Assembly (NCBI RefSeq): GCF_016808335.1
Contig: NC_053153.1
Span: forward strand, 15,387,033-15,451,032
DNA: 64,000 bases
Source: Panicum virgatum
Lineage: Eukaryota > Streptophyta > Magnoliopsida > Poales > Poaceae
Direction of reading: 5' to 3'
A program made the position numbers and the translations under genes. Positions 1 through 11,440 of the stretch are shown one piece after another (within the stretch, counting starts at the first letter, position 1; each line of letters begins with the position of its first letter). The notes below the pieces were generated by a model. It was not told the origin of the DNA, did no database searches, and worked only from the letters and a program-made list of their open reading frames with translations.

Positions 1-1
1 C

Positions 2-1863
2 ATAAAACTAAATGACATTCCTGGGGGTGCCAAGTCATTTGAGCTAATTGCAAGGTTCTGCTATGGTGTGAAAATAGAGCTTTCTCCTGCAAATGTTGTA
101 TACCTACGATGTGCATCTGAGCATCTAGAAATGACTGAAGAAGTAGCTGAGGACAACTTGATTGCGCAGTCAGAAATGTTCCTCAACCAAGTGGTTCTCC
201 GCAACTGGAAAGATTCCTTGACAGCATTGGATACATGTGATGACCTACTCCCTCATGCTGAAGACCTTCAGATTGTGAAGAGATGCATCGAGTCGTTAGC
301 ATCCAAAGCTACTACTGATCCAAACCTCTTTGGATGGCCGATAAGGGAACATGGCATCATGCAAAGCCCTGGTGGCAGTGTATTATGGAATGGGATCAGT
401 ACAGGTGCAAGGCCCAGAAACTTCAATGCAGACTGGTGGTATGATGATGCTTCATCATTGAGCTTCCCCATGTACAAGAGATTAATTTCCACCATGGAGT
501 CCCGAGGCATCCGGCCTGAGATAATTGCTGGTTCTTTGACGTACTACGCCAAGAAGTATCTCCCAGGAATCAATAGGCGTCATAGCATGGGCACTGTGCC
601 TCTTACTGCTGCTCTATCTGAGGTTGAACAGAAAAACTTACTTGAGGAAATTGATAGGCTATTGCCCGTTCAAAAGGGTATAGCATCAACCAATGTTCTG
701 CTTGGGCTCCTTCGCACAGCCATGATTCTGAAAGCCAGCTCCACGTGCATCTCCAACTTAGAGAAACGAATTGGCATGCAACTGGACCAGGCCACTCTGG
801 AGGATCTACTGCTGCCAAATTTCTCCTACACAATGGAAACTCTGTACAATGTTGAGTGTGTTCACAGGATTCTTGATCATTTCTTGGCAATGGACCAGGC
901 TAATGGTGGCGAGTCCCCATGCTTGGATGATGTGATGGCATCCCCATCCTTGACACCGATCACAAGTGTTGCCAAGCTAATTGATGGCTATCTTGCAGAG
1001 ATTGCACCAGATATCAATTTGAAGCTTCCTAAATTCCAGGCTTTGGCGTCTGCTGTCCCTGAGTATGCTCGGCCATTGGATGATGGGCTTTATCGTGCCA
1101 TTGATATATACTTGAAGGTACATTCTATAGGCTACTGTATTTCACAAACTGTAGTTGCACTGCTGTATTCTTCATTTGCCTCATCATAAAATGTGGACAG
1201 AATGCTACTGAAATTTCTGCATGACTTGTCTAGTAGAACAGTATATCTTTGCATGCTTGGAAGTGTTAAATGTTATATCTTTCCTTTTCACAGGCCCACT
1301 CCTGGCTATCAGAAGCTGAAAGGGAGCAGCTCTGCCGGTTGTTGGACTGCCAGAAGCTCTCCCTGGAAGCATGCACCCACGCGGCCCAGAATGAGAGGCT
1401 GCCGCTGCGTGTGGTGGTGCAAGTCCTCTTCTTCGAGCAGCTCCAGCTACGAACCTCAATCGCAGGGTGCCTGCTGGTCTCCGACAACCTTGAGGGGTCC
1501 AGACCCCTTAGGAGCGGCATTGCAACATCCGGCGAGGCTGGGGGCTGGGCCACGGCAGTCCGGGAGAACCAGGTTTTGAAGGTGGGTATGGACAACATGC
1601 GGATGCGATTGGCTGAGCTGGAGAAGGAGTGTTCGAGCATGCGGCAGGAGATTGAGAAGCTGGGTGGGCGCAGCAGCAAGGGTGGTGGCGGCGGGTGGGC
1701 CTCCCGAGTCGTGCCCCGGCGGCTCAGCCTGAAGGTGAGGTCGCAGATGTGCAGCGCGCAGGAGGGCTCTGTCAGCGAGCAGCAGAGGAGCATGAGCGCC
1801 AAGCTCGACAAGCTGCAGGCCAAGGTGACGAAGCATAAGAAGCAGCTGGCTGCGGATCCCTGA
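2..1863 (+). CDS. NPH3/RPT2-family BTB/POZ protein (At1g30440-like), 3' part
   Basis: Two exons are visible, 2-1117 and 1294-1863, joined in phase 0 across a GT-AG intron. They encode 561 residues and the 5' end lies outside the window; about 90 residues of the BTB domain are missing compared with the Arabidopsis protein At1g30440. The visible part starts in the BTB domain ([20 protein letters not shown]), continues through the NPH3 domain ([72 protein letters not shown]) and ends in a coiled coil ([20 protein letters not shown]) with a basic tail. Proteins of this family are plasma-membrane-associated adaptors of CUL3 ubiquitin ligases in phototropin and auxin-transport signalling; that role is family knowledge. 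No frameshift or internal stop is seen. The next gene on the same strand is 4.4 kb away. Confidence 0.95.
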
Positions 1864-2868
1864 AGTGAAGTCCTGGAGACCCCGGCTTTACACGGCCTGA
1901 CCTTGTAATTTAGCCCGGTGTTAATCTCTTTTCCATCTTTTTGGTGCCTGTAGTTGCTAGGCGAAACGTCTGAAGTGCAGTGGTTAAGTCCGTGGTGAGA
2001 ATCCGAAGTGCAAGTGCTCCCGTGTTTTGACTGAAGTAGCAGCTGTGATCAGTAGCTGTAACTGTAAGGACTTCGTCTGCTTACTTGGCAACCGTGATCT
2101 GTGACATATCAGTTGTTAGTGCTATATGTTTATGCGCAGAGCACTGGCCACTTTGAATTGTTAGCCTGTATTTTGATGTGCCAGCTTCAAATGGCTGGAC
2201 AGTTTGATTGTTTTGCAGAATGTTCAGACACAGAAGTCCAGTGTTCTTATCATGACTGATCGGCTAGTACGATGTGTGAACTGGAGAAAGAGGGAGCTAA
2301 CGACACTGCAATTCGGCTGCTTACTTTGACTAGTGAAGCCGGTGTCTGTCTCTCTCTGATCTGAGTTGATGTGCAAATGGGCATGGAATCTAGAAGTCTT
2401 CGGTTTAACTGAAAGTGACATCAAACTGCAGAGAAACAATCTTTGACCTGCTAAGTGCTAAGTGCTAACTGCTAAGCATTTGGTTGCTTAGCAGTCTGGA
2501 CAGACCAAATGGGTTATATTGAATACAAAAAACGGGGGTTCTCTTGGAGCTGGCAGTGAATCAAATGCCATTAGTTTCTTCTTTTTCCAAGCGAAGTGAA
2601 TGAAATAGTTTTTTTATTGCAAGTGAATCAAATAGTTGAAGCGCGGCTGGAAGTCACTCTCTAATATTTGTGCATCTCAAGCAGTTCATGAACCCCACAC
2701 AAAAGACGCATAATTTTGGAACCTTATTTCAGGCACAACTTCAGGTCGCCGTCGTCAGTCGTCCAAGTCGTCGTCAGTCCATACATATTTTATTTTTGTT
2801 TTTTTATAAGGATTCTGGTTACAGAAACGTAGAGTGAATGCTGGGATATCTTGATATCTCCACTTTTC
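1864..2868 (+). other. 3' UTR and downstream spacer of the NPH3 gene
   Basis: This stretch follows the NPH3 stop codon. It is T-rich and free of convincing ORFs, as expected for a 3' UTR. I could not fix the polyadenylation site. A short direct repeat (CTAAGTGCTAAGTGCTAACTGCTAAG) lies near 2450-2478. Confidence 0.5.
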
Positions 2869-2871
2869 TTA

Positions 2872-3104
2872 GGGCGTGTTTAGTTCGTAATTTTTTTTTT
2901 GGGTTTGACTACTGTAGCATTTTCGTTTTTATTTAGTAATTAGTATCCAATTATAGACTAATTAGGCTCAAAAGATTCATATCATCATTTACAGCTAAAC
3001 TTTACAATTGGTTAATTTTTAAACTACATTTAATACTTCATGCATGTGTCCAAAAATTCGATGTGATAGAGAATCTTGAAAATTTTTAGGAACTAAACAT
3101 GACC
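2872..3104. mobile_element. Tourist-type MITE (GTTTAGTTC family), copy 1
   Basis: The 233-bp element has imperfect terminal inverted repeats (GGGCGTGTTTAGTTC at the left; GGTCATGTTTAGTT as the reverse complement of the right end). It is flanked by a perfect 3-bp duplication TTA (2869-2871 and 3105-3107), the PIF/Harbinger signature. The interior (CTACTGTAGCA, CATTTACAGCTAAAC, GCATGTGTCCAAA) is shared with the copies at 7619-7850 and 53714-53923. It cannot encode a protein. Confidence 0.85.
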
Positions 3105-3563
3105 TTATTTCTCTACTGTGAAAGTGACACCGTCTCGGTGTCTTATTTTGGAAGTTGTTATTACCAGCTACTGACGCAGATGCATACAGAAATGATGCTG
3201 GATTCTTGCTTTCCCTGTCGACTGATTGTGCCAGGCCTGGCGTCATATCCAAACACTCTTCCAAAGGTTTCGCTCGGTTCCTGCGTCCTCCGTTCACACA
3301 CATCCTGGCAAGGAAAGCCGGCCCTTCGTCTCTCTCCAAGACTCCACTACAACAATTACCGGCGACTTGTTCTCCGATCGTTTGGAGTTTTGCAGGCAAC
3401 AGCTGACAGGCTATTCTAGCAGCAATTGGACGAATAACCAATGCTTGGTTCATTGCGTACTGAGACGGGAGCACATGGACGCACGCAGTTGATGGCCGCA
3501 TCTGTTCTTGTTCTCATCCGTGTTTTGATCAGTTTTTTTCCCTATCACATAAAAAGAATCTTA

Positions 3564-4405
3564 GAGCATCTCCAAGAATTTACTATCTCAACTTGACATC
3601 CATCTACTTTTAGAAAAATAAGAAAAAAAAAGACTCCAACAGTTTAGCAAACAAACTTGGCAAAAATAGCAACTTGGCATATCTCCCCTCCGCACGCGCA
3701 AATATACGCGCGCCTACTCCGCTTGGTATCGCGATTTTTGCCGCGCCGCCGCCTCTTCTCCGCCGCGCGTAGCGTTGGCGCGTCTTCTCCCCGCGCGGAA
3801 AAATCAGCATCTGCCGGGTCGCCGCCATGCATGCATGTGGAGGCGGCAGCAGCAGCTCAGCTCACCTCTTGAATCCGGCGCTGACACCCCTGCGCTGACA
3901 CCCGCCATATGCATGATGATGGCGGATGATGATACGGGGGGCACGCGCGGCAACAATTTCATGATGCATGCATGAACAACTATATATGCTGCTTGGAAGA
4001 GATGGCCGGCAGGGAGGCAGAGATGACATGCGACGCGGCGGCGGGGAACACGCGCGACGCCCAACCAGGGTTTAACTTCCCGTCGGGAAGTTATTTCCCG
4101 GTGAAGTCCGGGAACGGGAAACCGGACGGTTTCCGGCGTTTCCGTGCGGTTTCCGGCGTTTTCCGACTGGGTTTTCGTTTTTGAATCGGAACGAGAAACG
4201 GGAACCGCAGAAACCGCGTCGGTTCCCGTCCGGTTTTGTGAACCATGCGCCCAACAGATCGTCCGTGGGGAAAAAGGCCTTGTGGGCCTCTTTTTTTAAT
4301 TTGGCAAGTTAAAAATAGCAAATTTTTGGAAAGAGTATTTTTTTCAGCTTGGTAAATTTTTTAAGAGTTGGTAAAGTTAAAAATACCAAACTCTTGGAGA
4401 TGCTC
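3564..4405. mobile_element. Non-autonomous PIF/Harbinger-type element (GAGCATCTCCAAGA TIR)
   Basis: The terminal inverted repeats are GAGCATCTCCAAGA at the left and, reverse-complemented, GAGCATCTCCAAGAG at the right. A perfect TTA duplication flanks it (3561-3563 and 4406-4408). The 842-bp element encodes no transposase; its middle is GC-rich and holds a hAT insertion at 4066-4247. A related element with the same TIR lies at 56546-56831. Confidence 0.85.
4066..4247. mobile_element. 182-bp hAT MITE nested in the Harbinger element
   Basis: The element begins CAGGGTTTAAC and ends GTGAACCATG, so its TIRs are short and imperfect (CAGGGTTTAAC against CATGGTTCACA). The decisive evidence is a perfect 8-bp target duplication CGCCCAAC at 4058-4065 and 4248-4255, the hAT length. 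The interior has short GTTTCCG and CGGGAAC subterminal repeats. Confidence 0.85.
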
Positions 4406-4690
4406 TTACCATTTAGTAGTATCAAATAAAATTTGTTTATGAAATTTTTTTGACAAATGGATGCTAATTTGTGAGACGAATCTAATGAGACTAATTAATC
4501 CATAATTTGCTACAGTGATGTTGTAGTAATCATTTACTAATTATGAATTAATAAACCTCATTAGATTCATCTCACAGTTTAGCCCTAAAGTTCTGCCATT
4601 AGTTTTGTAATAAGATTTTATTTGATATTAATAAATATTAAGATTCTCTTTGATTTGATATAATCTAAAATTTAACTTCTGAATCCAAAC

Positions 4691-5115
4691 AACCCTGCGG
4701 TGGTGTCGGAGAGGTTGAAGCAGCATCATGCCGGCGGCTGTCCGGATCGCGGCCTTTTTTTTTAGTGATAACGGAAGCTATACGTGGCACGGCCCGAAAC
4801 TCCCCATGAAGTCAGCGCTGGAATTGACCCCCAAGTTTAGCAGCTCCATGACCATGATGAAGTCACGCACATGCGCGCAGGACGGGATTGGTCGCCGCCA
4901 GCCAACGCAAGCGCTCACATTGACTTGCGTTGGTTCAGCTCGCTTCGTTGGAAGGGGACGGACGATCACATTCATTGAACCAAGCAATCCCTTTGGTTTG
5001 GAGACAGTTTTTTTTCCTAGATACATAAATTGTGTTATATATCTAGACATAGTATATGCCTAGGTGAAAAGCAAGATCTATACATCTAAAAGAGATAAAG
5101 CGACTAATTATTTGG
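4691..5115. other. Intergenic stretch without recognisable gene
   Basis: No gene, RNA or well-bounded repeat was recognised here. The short ORF on the plus strand lacks any family motif. Confidence 0.4.
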
Positions 5116-5123
5116 AATAGACA

Positions 5124-5566
5124 TAGGAGTGGGCACAATTTCTCGAATCCGAACTCCAAACCGAATTATGCGATCACTAATTCAGGTAGGAAGGTGAGAA
5201 ACCCGAATTACCTAAACTCTTTTAAAATCTAATAGATTATGGCTTAATCCACTCTCCAACAACCCAATAAGAAATTTAATTCTTTTATTTATTGATTGCT
5301 TGTTTGTTTGATTTGTGTAATAATAGTGATATGTTGATATTACTTTTGTATTTCATCATCTTTTTACTTGTTGCCTAATGAGAGAGACAATGATTTGTCA
5401 ATTGATCGGGTATTTCGGGAAACCCGAACCCTAACCCGATATTTCGGGTACCTAAAATTAACCCGAAAAAAGTAATACCCGAAATTCCGGGTATCATTTT
5501 TAGATACCCGAATTTTTCATTACCCGAATTACCCGACCCAAAATACCCGAATTACCCGAACCCCTA
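5124..5566. mobile_element. hAT-like non-autonomous element with ACCCGAA repeats
   Basis: The left end TAGGAGTGGGCAC and the right end ACCCGAACCCCTA (reverse complement TAGGGGTTCGGGT) match the TAGGGGTGG-type ends of plant hAT elements. Many ACCCGAA/TTCGGGT heptamers sit close to the right end in both orientations, as expected for transposase-binding subterminal repeats. The flanks (AATAGACA and about GCTAGATA) are only a degenerate 8-bp duplication, so the exact limits are uncertain. Confidence 0.6.
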
Positions 5567-5652
5567 GGGCTAGATAGAGAGTAGTTTGGGGATTGCTCCT
5601 ATACACACCAGTGATGTAAGGGTTAGAGTTGGTTTGCAGAAGATCATACATA

Positions 5653-5956
5653 CTCCATCCGTCCTCAAATGTAGGGCATTCTAGATTTTTGGAGGTAAAT
5701 TATGGAGGTGGAGAAAGGACGTATATACCCCTCATTAGTACATTATACAATTAATCAATTGCTCTGTGCCCGCATTAAAATCAAGGAGATTAGCATGACT
5801 TCTTTATTCCCCGGCCCACTACAATTGATTTTTTTTTATAAAACTAGCATCAAAATCAAGAAGATTAGTATGTATGTTTGTTCAAAGTACTCTAAAATGC
5901 CTTATATTTGAATATAAATTTTGAACCCTCAAATAACTTACATTTCAGGACGGGGA
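5653..5956. mobile_element. Stowaway-type MITE
   Basis: The left end CTCCATCCGTCC and the right end GGACGGGGAG are inverted repeats of the Stowaway (Tc1/mariner) class, beginning after a TA dinucleotide. Inner repeats AAATGTAG and CTTACATTT extend the pairing. The element ends about 270 bp upstream of the CAT start codon. Confidence 0.7.
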
Positions 5957-6143
5957 GAATAACTTTGTAAAGTTGGGGGCGGTCACCATCTACGGCAGGA
6001 CAGACAGAACAGAGCTGGGCTTCTCTTGCCATCTCATGGCCAGCTTGGAATTTCCTCGTTAACCCTCTCCAATAAGAACCTCGTCGCGCAAATCAACTCC
6101 CTTGACCGCTCCTTAAATTCCCCCATTTTCCTCCTCTCCCTTT

Positions 6144-6152
6144 CTATATAAA
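6144..6152 (+). promoter_or_regulatory. TATA box of the CAT gene
   Basis: CTATATAAA lies about 75 bp upstream of the ATG at 6226, after a CT-rich stretch (CCTCCTCTCCCTTT). This is the usual spacing for a plant core promoter with a short leader; the leader is about 45 nt if transcription starts about 30 bp downstream. Confidence 0.7.
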
Positions 6153-6225
6153 CGCACATCACGCAGCGAGCCAAACTAGCTAGACATCACAAAAACCAAG
6201 AGGAGGCCGGCCGGCAGACGCAGCC

Positions 6226-9200
6226 ATGGCGGTCGGCGGCGGCGGCGGCGTGCGGCAGCGCCAGCGCGGGTGCTCGTGCGCCAAGGCGGACTTCTTCCCG
6301 GAGGAGTCGTTCTCGAGCTGGTCGGCGTACGGGCGCGCGCTGCGGAGCACGGGCGCCCGGCTGGCGGACCGGCTGACGTCGCGGTCGCTGGAGTCGACGG
6401 AGCTGCACGAGGTGCGCGCCCGCAGCGGCGCCGACATGAAGCGGGACCTCACGTGGTGGGACCTCGTCTGGTTCGGCGTGGGCGCCGTCATCGGCGCCGG
6501 CATCTTCGTGCTCACGGGCCAGGAGGCCCGCGACACCGTCGGCCCCGCCGTCGTCGTCTCCTACGTCGTCTCCGGCTTCTCCGCCATGCTCTCCGTCTTC
6601 TGCTACACCGAGTTCGCCGTCGAGATCCCCGTCGCTGGTAACGACGCACTCTCGAATCTCGATCGCGTGCGCCCGGCAGGCTTACAAGATTACACAGTTT
6701 AATCGTTTATCATGTTCGCATGCCATGGCCTGCTTATAGTTGGTTCATTTTCTCCATCGCCTCGAGATCAAACAGGTCTCAAGTCTCATACAGTCTCAGT
6801 CTCAGCCTAATAGTTTTTTCTTAAGAAAAACATGTTGAGAGAGTATTAGATCGATGGATAAACATCTGCTATGAAGTACAAAGATTCTCGTGCATCTAAA
6901 AAAAAAATAAAGATTCGGTTTGTTATAGGCTTGTCAATTTTTTAAAACGTCCATCAAATGGAAAGATTCCAACTTGTAAGAAACTAATGGGAAACTTTCT
7001 AAATATTGTTCAGGCGGGGTGTGATTGTGACCATCCCATCTGGGCATCTGGGATCTGACTCATCATCCATCCAATTAGTCAAATTTGTATGAACAACTAA
7101 ATTGACGGAGCGCATAATAAGCTCACTATATATAATTACTGAACAGTACACGGTATAACACCGGTAGCTGGAGTCCTAATTTCTCTGGATCAATACAACA
7201 TGTCACTGCCAGAGTGCCAGTACAGTGTGGGAGCGTTTACGACTTGTTTGTTTTTTATTGGGCTCGCTCAATGGTCAGCGAGCACTGTAGCTTTCAATAG
7301 TATCTTGGTGATCCTATCCAGTTGATCAGGTTCAGACTGAGACTCCCCGCACATGGGCAGCTTTGAAACCCTGTGAATCTTTTTAAACGTAATAACGACA
7401 TTTTAATTCTTTTTGTGCGCTGAAAAAATACTTTAGCAATGAAATAGAAAAATATCATAGTATGACTTGAGGCAGATCGTAATTCACTCTTCACATCAGC
7501 AGGTCACAGTCTCATAAATAAATCACAAGCAACCAGTGTAATTTGGTCAACCTTTCTGACCGTTTGGCCACGAAAGTTCTCTACTTTGACCAGACACTGT
7601 GCTTCTTGAAGCGGGAAAGGCCATGTTAGTTTCCAAAAATTTTCAAGATTTTCCGTCACATCAAATTTTTGGACATATGCATGAAGCATTAAATATAGTT
7701 TTAAAAAAATAACTAACTGCACAGTTTAGCTGTAAATAATAAGATGAATCTTTTAAGCTTAATTAGTCTATAATTGAACACTAATTACTAAATAAAAACG
7801 AAAGTGCTACAGTAGCCGAACCCAAAAAATTTTGCGAACTAAACACGCCCAGGGCGACTGCATCACTCATCACTTCATCAGTAGCATTGAGATTCTTTGC
7901 AATTTACTGATATGTGTACCGATGTACATGTCATTTCGACTGGGTGTGTCATTAGGTTGGATTATTTCAAACAATTAGAAAATTCATTAGTTTAGCCTTT
8001 TCAGAACGAGAAAGCAAAGCATTGCTTGTTTGTCGCATTGAGAAAAAAAACGGGCATATTTATGCAAATGCTTTGCCCGGCCGGCCTGTATATGGGCCAT
8101 GCTATTCCGCGCGCGCGCCCCAGAAGCCCAACTAGCGCGCGATCTTCCGACAGCAGATTCCATTCCTTTTTTGGAAAAGTTTTTTCTTCTAATTTTTTTC
8201 TTTGGAAAGTCATAACTTGCAAACACAATATTTGCACATAATTTTTGCACATGCTTTCTGAAAGAAATATTGTCATCATAACTTTTACGGTACATACAAC
8301 TTTTAAGTATAAGTCTTTCCTACAACTTCTTGAAGAATTTTAGCACAACTTTTATGATACATACAATTTTAATTAATATACATATAATCAAAAAATTGTG
8401 GAGCATAATCTTTTAGCATAACTTCTGTAAAGTTATTTTTGTTAGAAAGATTTCTCTCACATTTTTTTACTTATAAGTTTATCGTATAACTTCTAAGTAG
8501 TATATCTTTTTAGTATAATTTTTATAAAAAAGTTGTCAGGAGAACTTCAAATATATGGAAAGTAAAAGGAACAATCTGAAAAGAAATGGAAATGATACCA
8601 CCTGCTACTAGCGAAGTAATAGGAAAATTCGAAATGGAAAGAGAAAATTAAGGAATACTTTAAACCGTGGGAGGGTGGGTGGGGACTGGGGAGACAGCTC
8701 ACCAGTGCTGCCAAATCGTGCGCTAGGAAGGGCTCCAGCGAGCGAGCGCGCAAATGGATTCGCGCCTGTATATATGCTGACCAATTCTTGCAGCTCACAT
8801 ATTGTCATGTTGCATAAGCTGTTTTTTTTTTAAAAAAAGTTGCATGTCTATATCTGAAAATCATGTTCTACTCTTGCTTTTTTTTAAAAAAAAAACGATC
8901 TTCTGCTACATGAAAAATATTAAACTACTTCAGCAAGCCTATGCATTTTAGTTTGCAATCTGAAAAACCATGCTGCTAGTGCTAGCTTTGCTAGCCGTAG
9001 GATGTGTTTATTGGAACGAATGCGAACAGGCAAATGGCAATGACGAATTCTCTGTTTGAGAAATGCAAATCATGGGTGTGTTCATTCACGATGAATTGCA
9101 GGCGGATCGTTCGCGTATCTGCGCGTGGAGCTCGGCGACTTCATGGCGTTCGTGGCGGCGGGCAACATCCTGCTGGAGTACTGCATCGGCGGCGCGGCGG

Positions 9201-10498
9201 TGGCGCGCTCGTGGACGTCCTACTTCGCCACGCTGCTGAACCGGCACCCCAGCGAGTTCCGCATCCACGCGTCGTCGCTCTCCCCCGACTACTCCGAGCT
9301 CGACCCCATCGCCGTCGGCGTCATCGCGCTCGTCTGCGTATTCGCGGTGGTCAGCACCAAGGGCACCTCCCGCTTCAACTACGTGCTCTCCATCGTCCAC
9401 ATCGCCGTCATCATCTTCATCATCGTGGCCGGGCTCACCAAGGCCGACGCCGCCAACATGCGGGACTTCATGCACTTCGGCGCCCGCGGCATCTTCTCGG
9501 CGTCCGCCGTGCTCTTCTTCGCCTACATCGGCTTCGACGCCGTGAGCACCATGGCCGAGGAGACCAAGAACCCCGCGCGCGACATCCCCATCGGCCTCGT
9601 GGGCGCCATGACGCTCACCACCGCGCTCTACTGCGTGCTCGCCGTCACGCTCTGCCTCATGCAGCCGTACGGCTCCATCGACCCGGATGCGCCCTTCTCC
9701 GTGGCGTTCGCGGACAGGGGCATGGACTGGGCCAAGTACATCGTCGCCTTCGGCGCGCTCAAGGGGATGACCACCGTGCTGCTGGTCAGCGCCGTCGGCC
9801 AGGCGCGGTACCTCACGCACATCGCCCGGACGCACATGATGCCGCCGTGGCTCGCGCAGGTGCACCCGCGGACGGGGACGCCCGTGAACGCCACCGTCGC
9901 CATGCTCGTCGCCACCGCCGTCATCGCCTTCTTCACCGACCTCAACATCCTCTCCAACCTGCTCTCCATCTCCACGCTCTTCATCTTCATGCTCGTCGCC
10001 GTGGCGCTGCTGGTCCGCCGCTACTACGTCTCCGGAGAGACCACGGACGCCAACCGGAACAAGCTGGTGGCGTGCATCGCCGCCATCCTGGCGACGTCGG
10101 TGGCGACGGCGACGTGCTGGGGGGTGGACGTCAAGGGGTGGGTGCCGTACGCGGTGACGGTGCCCGCGTGGTTCGCGTCCACGGCGTGCCTGTGGGCGTT
10201 CGTGCCGCAGGCGAGGGCGCCCAAGCTGTGGGGGGTGCCGATGGTGCCGTGGCTGCCGTCGGCGTCCATCGCCATCAACGTCTTCCTGCTGGGCTCCATC
10301 GACTCCAAGTCGTTCATGCGGTTCGGGATATGGACGGCCGCGCTGCTCGTCTACTACCTCTTCGTCGGCCTGCACGCGTCCTACGACACGGCCAAGGCTC
10401 TCGCCGCCGAGTCCGCCTTGACGGCCAAGGTGGAGGAGGGCGACGGCAAGCCGGCACAAGACGCCGTCCACAACGGCGAGTACTCAAGGGAGATGTAG
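6226..10498 (+). CDS. Cationic amino acid transporter (CAT family, APC superfamily)
   Basis: The two exons are 6226-6637 and 9102-10498. The GT-AG intron of 2464 bp splits a glycine codon (G|GC) and the product is 602 residues, the usual CAT length. After a hydrophilic N-terminus (residues 1-75) comes the first membrane segment with the APC signature VGAVIGAGIFVLTG. It is followed by AVEIPVAGGSFAYLRVELG across the splice, EYCIGGAAVARSWTSYFA, FFAYIGFDAVSTMAEETKNP and about a dozen further hydrophobic segments. The C-terminal tail is short and hydrophilic. Plant CATs move arginine, lysine and other amino acids by proton symport across the plasma membrane or tonoplast; substrate and location here are inferred. 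The start ATG has a good context and follows a TATA box. The coding exons are extremely GC-rich at third positions, while the intron is AT-rich and holds a Tourist MITE. Confidence 0.95.
7619..7850. mobile_element. Tourist-type MITE (GTTTAGTTC family), copy 2, in CAT intron
   Basis: It is the same family as 2872-3104 but inverted: it carries ATGCATGAAGCATTAAATAT, GATGAATCTTTTAAGC, AGTGCTACAGTAGC and ends GAACTAAACACGCCC. The left end (GGCCATGTTAGTTT) is degenerate and I see no clean target duplication. It lies wholly inside the transporter intron. Confidence 0.75.
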
Positions 10499-11040
10499 TC
10501 GTGGATATAAAATGTTAGTACCAGTGCTTGATGTCCCGGCAGAAAACTACTAGTCGCCTATGTCAATGTTCATCAGGATTACAGTCCAAAAAAAGTAAGT
10601 TTGTACAAATCTTCATCGGTCATCAGACTAAGCTTATTGTGCAGGTAAATTGTGTTCAGTTCATGTTCGTACACTATTTGAATCTTGTCCTGGAGATCAG
10701 AAGGTTCTGAAATGGCACAAGTGCGCTCAAGCCTCAGGATATCTGATGTCCTGACTCCTGATAGTATTGATGCACAGCGCCAAAAGCAATGGTCCCTCGT
10801 TGGGAATGAAGGAAACTCGTATGGGGGGGGGGGGGGGGTTCAGCTCATGAGATTGTAAGAAAAATTCTGCATTCCAAATGGGCCCTTGTTCGAAACGCTA
10901 AAATTCGTACGAAAGTTCAACCCCGTAGAGTTTAGGGAAAAACTCACATTCCAATTGGACACTAAGGGACCACTGAATTTTTTCTTTTCTATATATACCC
11001 AACTCTTTGATCTTCTATCGAACTACTATTGTTTAGCCTG
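10499..11040. other. CAT 3' UTR and spacer with a 16-G run
   Basis: This contains the probable 3' UTR of the transporter and a homopolymer of 16 G at 10823-10838. No other gene or repeat was recognised. Confidence 0.5.
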
Positions 11041-11049
11041 ATCAACTAC

Positions 11050-11440
11050 TGGCACTGCCAGGCTACCAGGAAGAGGCTGGCCGAACCAATCAGCACGCCC
11101 TCTCTGCAGATGTCAGCCTGAAACGGCGATGCATCTCCTTGCTGACTGCAGATTCACTAGGAAAATCTGGTCATCCATCTCGGAATGGTTAGCAATCCCA
11201 ACAGCGCACCCGAGGAAGTGGACACAGCAAGAAGGTGACCTTCACGAGTGGTGAACGGCAATGGCAAGAGCAACTTCCAATTCGCATAAAGGCATGTGCT
11301 CCTTAATCATGTTAATTTCCTGGGAAATTTGGAAGGAAAGAAATGCGAGGATTTTTTATTGAAAGAAAGCCACAAGCGACAACGTCTTCTTTAGAGTCAG
11401 AGATGACTTAGATAGATGGGTTATGCTCGCCACTCTTTTT
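11050..11440 (+). pseudogene. LINE (non-LTR retrotransposon) remnant, zf-RVT region
   Basis: Read in one frame from about 11066 this encodes RGWPNQ, then PLCRCQPETAMHLLADCRF followed by TRKIW, and farther on SWEIWKERNARIF, before a stop. The pattern C-x-C-x5-ET-A-x-HLL-x2-C plus WEIWKERNARIF is the zinc-binding tail that follows the reverse transcriptase in plant L1-type LINEs. Endonuclease and RT are absent, so this is a strongly 5'-truncated, decayed copy. The plus strand is its coding strand. Confidence 0.8.

Larger units (their letters stand above)
3518..4690. mobile_element. Foldback MITE split by a Harbinger insertion
   Basis: The left piece (about 3518-3563, with TATCACATAAAAAGAATCTTA) and the right piece (4409 to about 4690, with TTAGTAGTATCAAATAAAA, GAGACGAATCTAATGAG and CTCATTAGATTCATCTCAC) together resemble the hairpin MITE at 43247-43586. 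The continuity is broken only by the element at 3564-4405. The outer ends are degenerate, so the limits are approximate. Confidence 0.6.

Noticed and set aside
9004..10518. Long plus- and minus-strand ORFs over CAT exon 2
   Set aside because: They are shadows of the GC-rich transporter exon; the true frame carries the APC signature and splice continuity.
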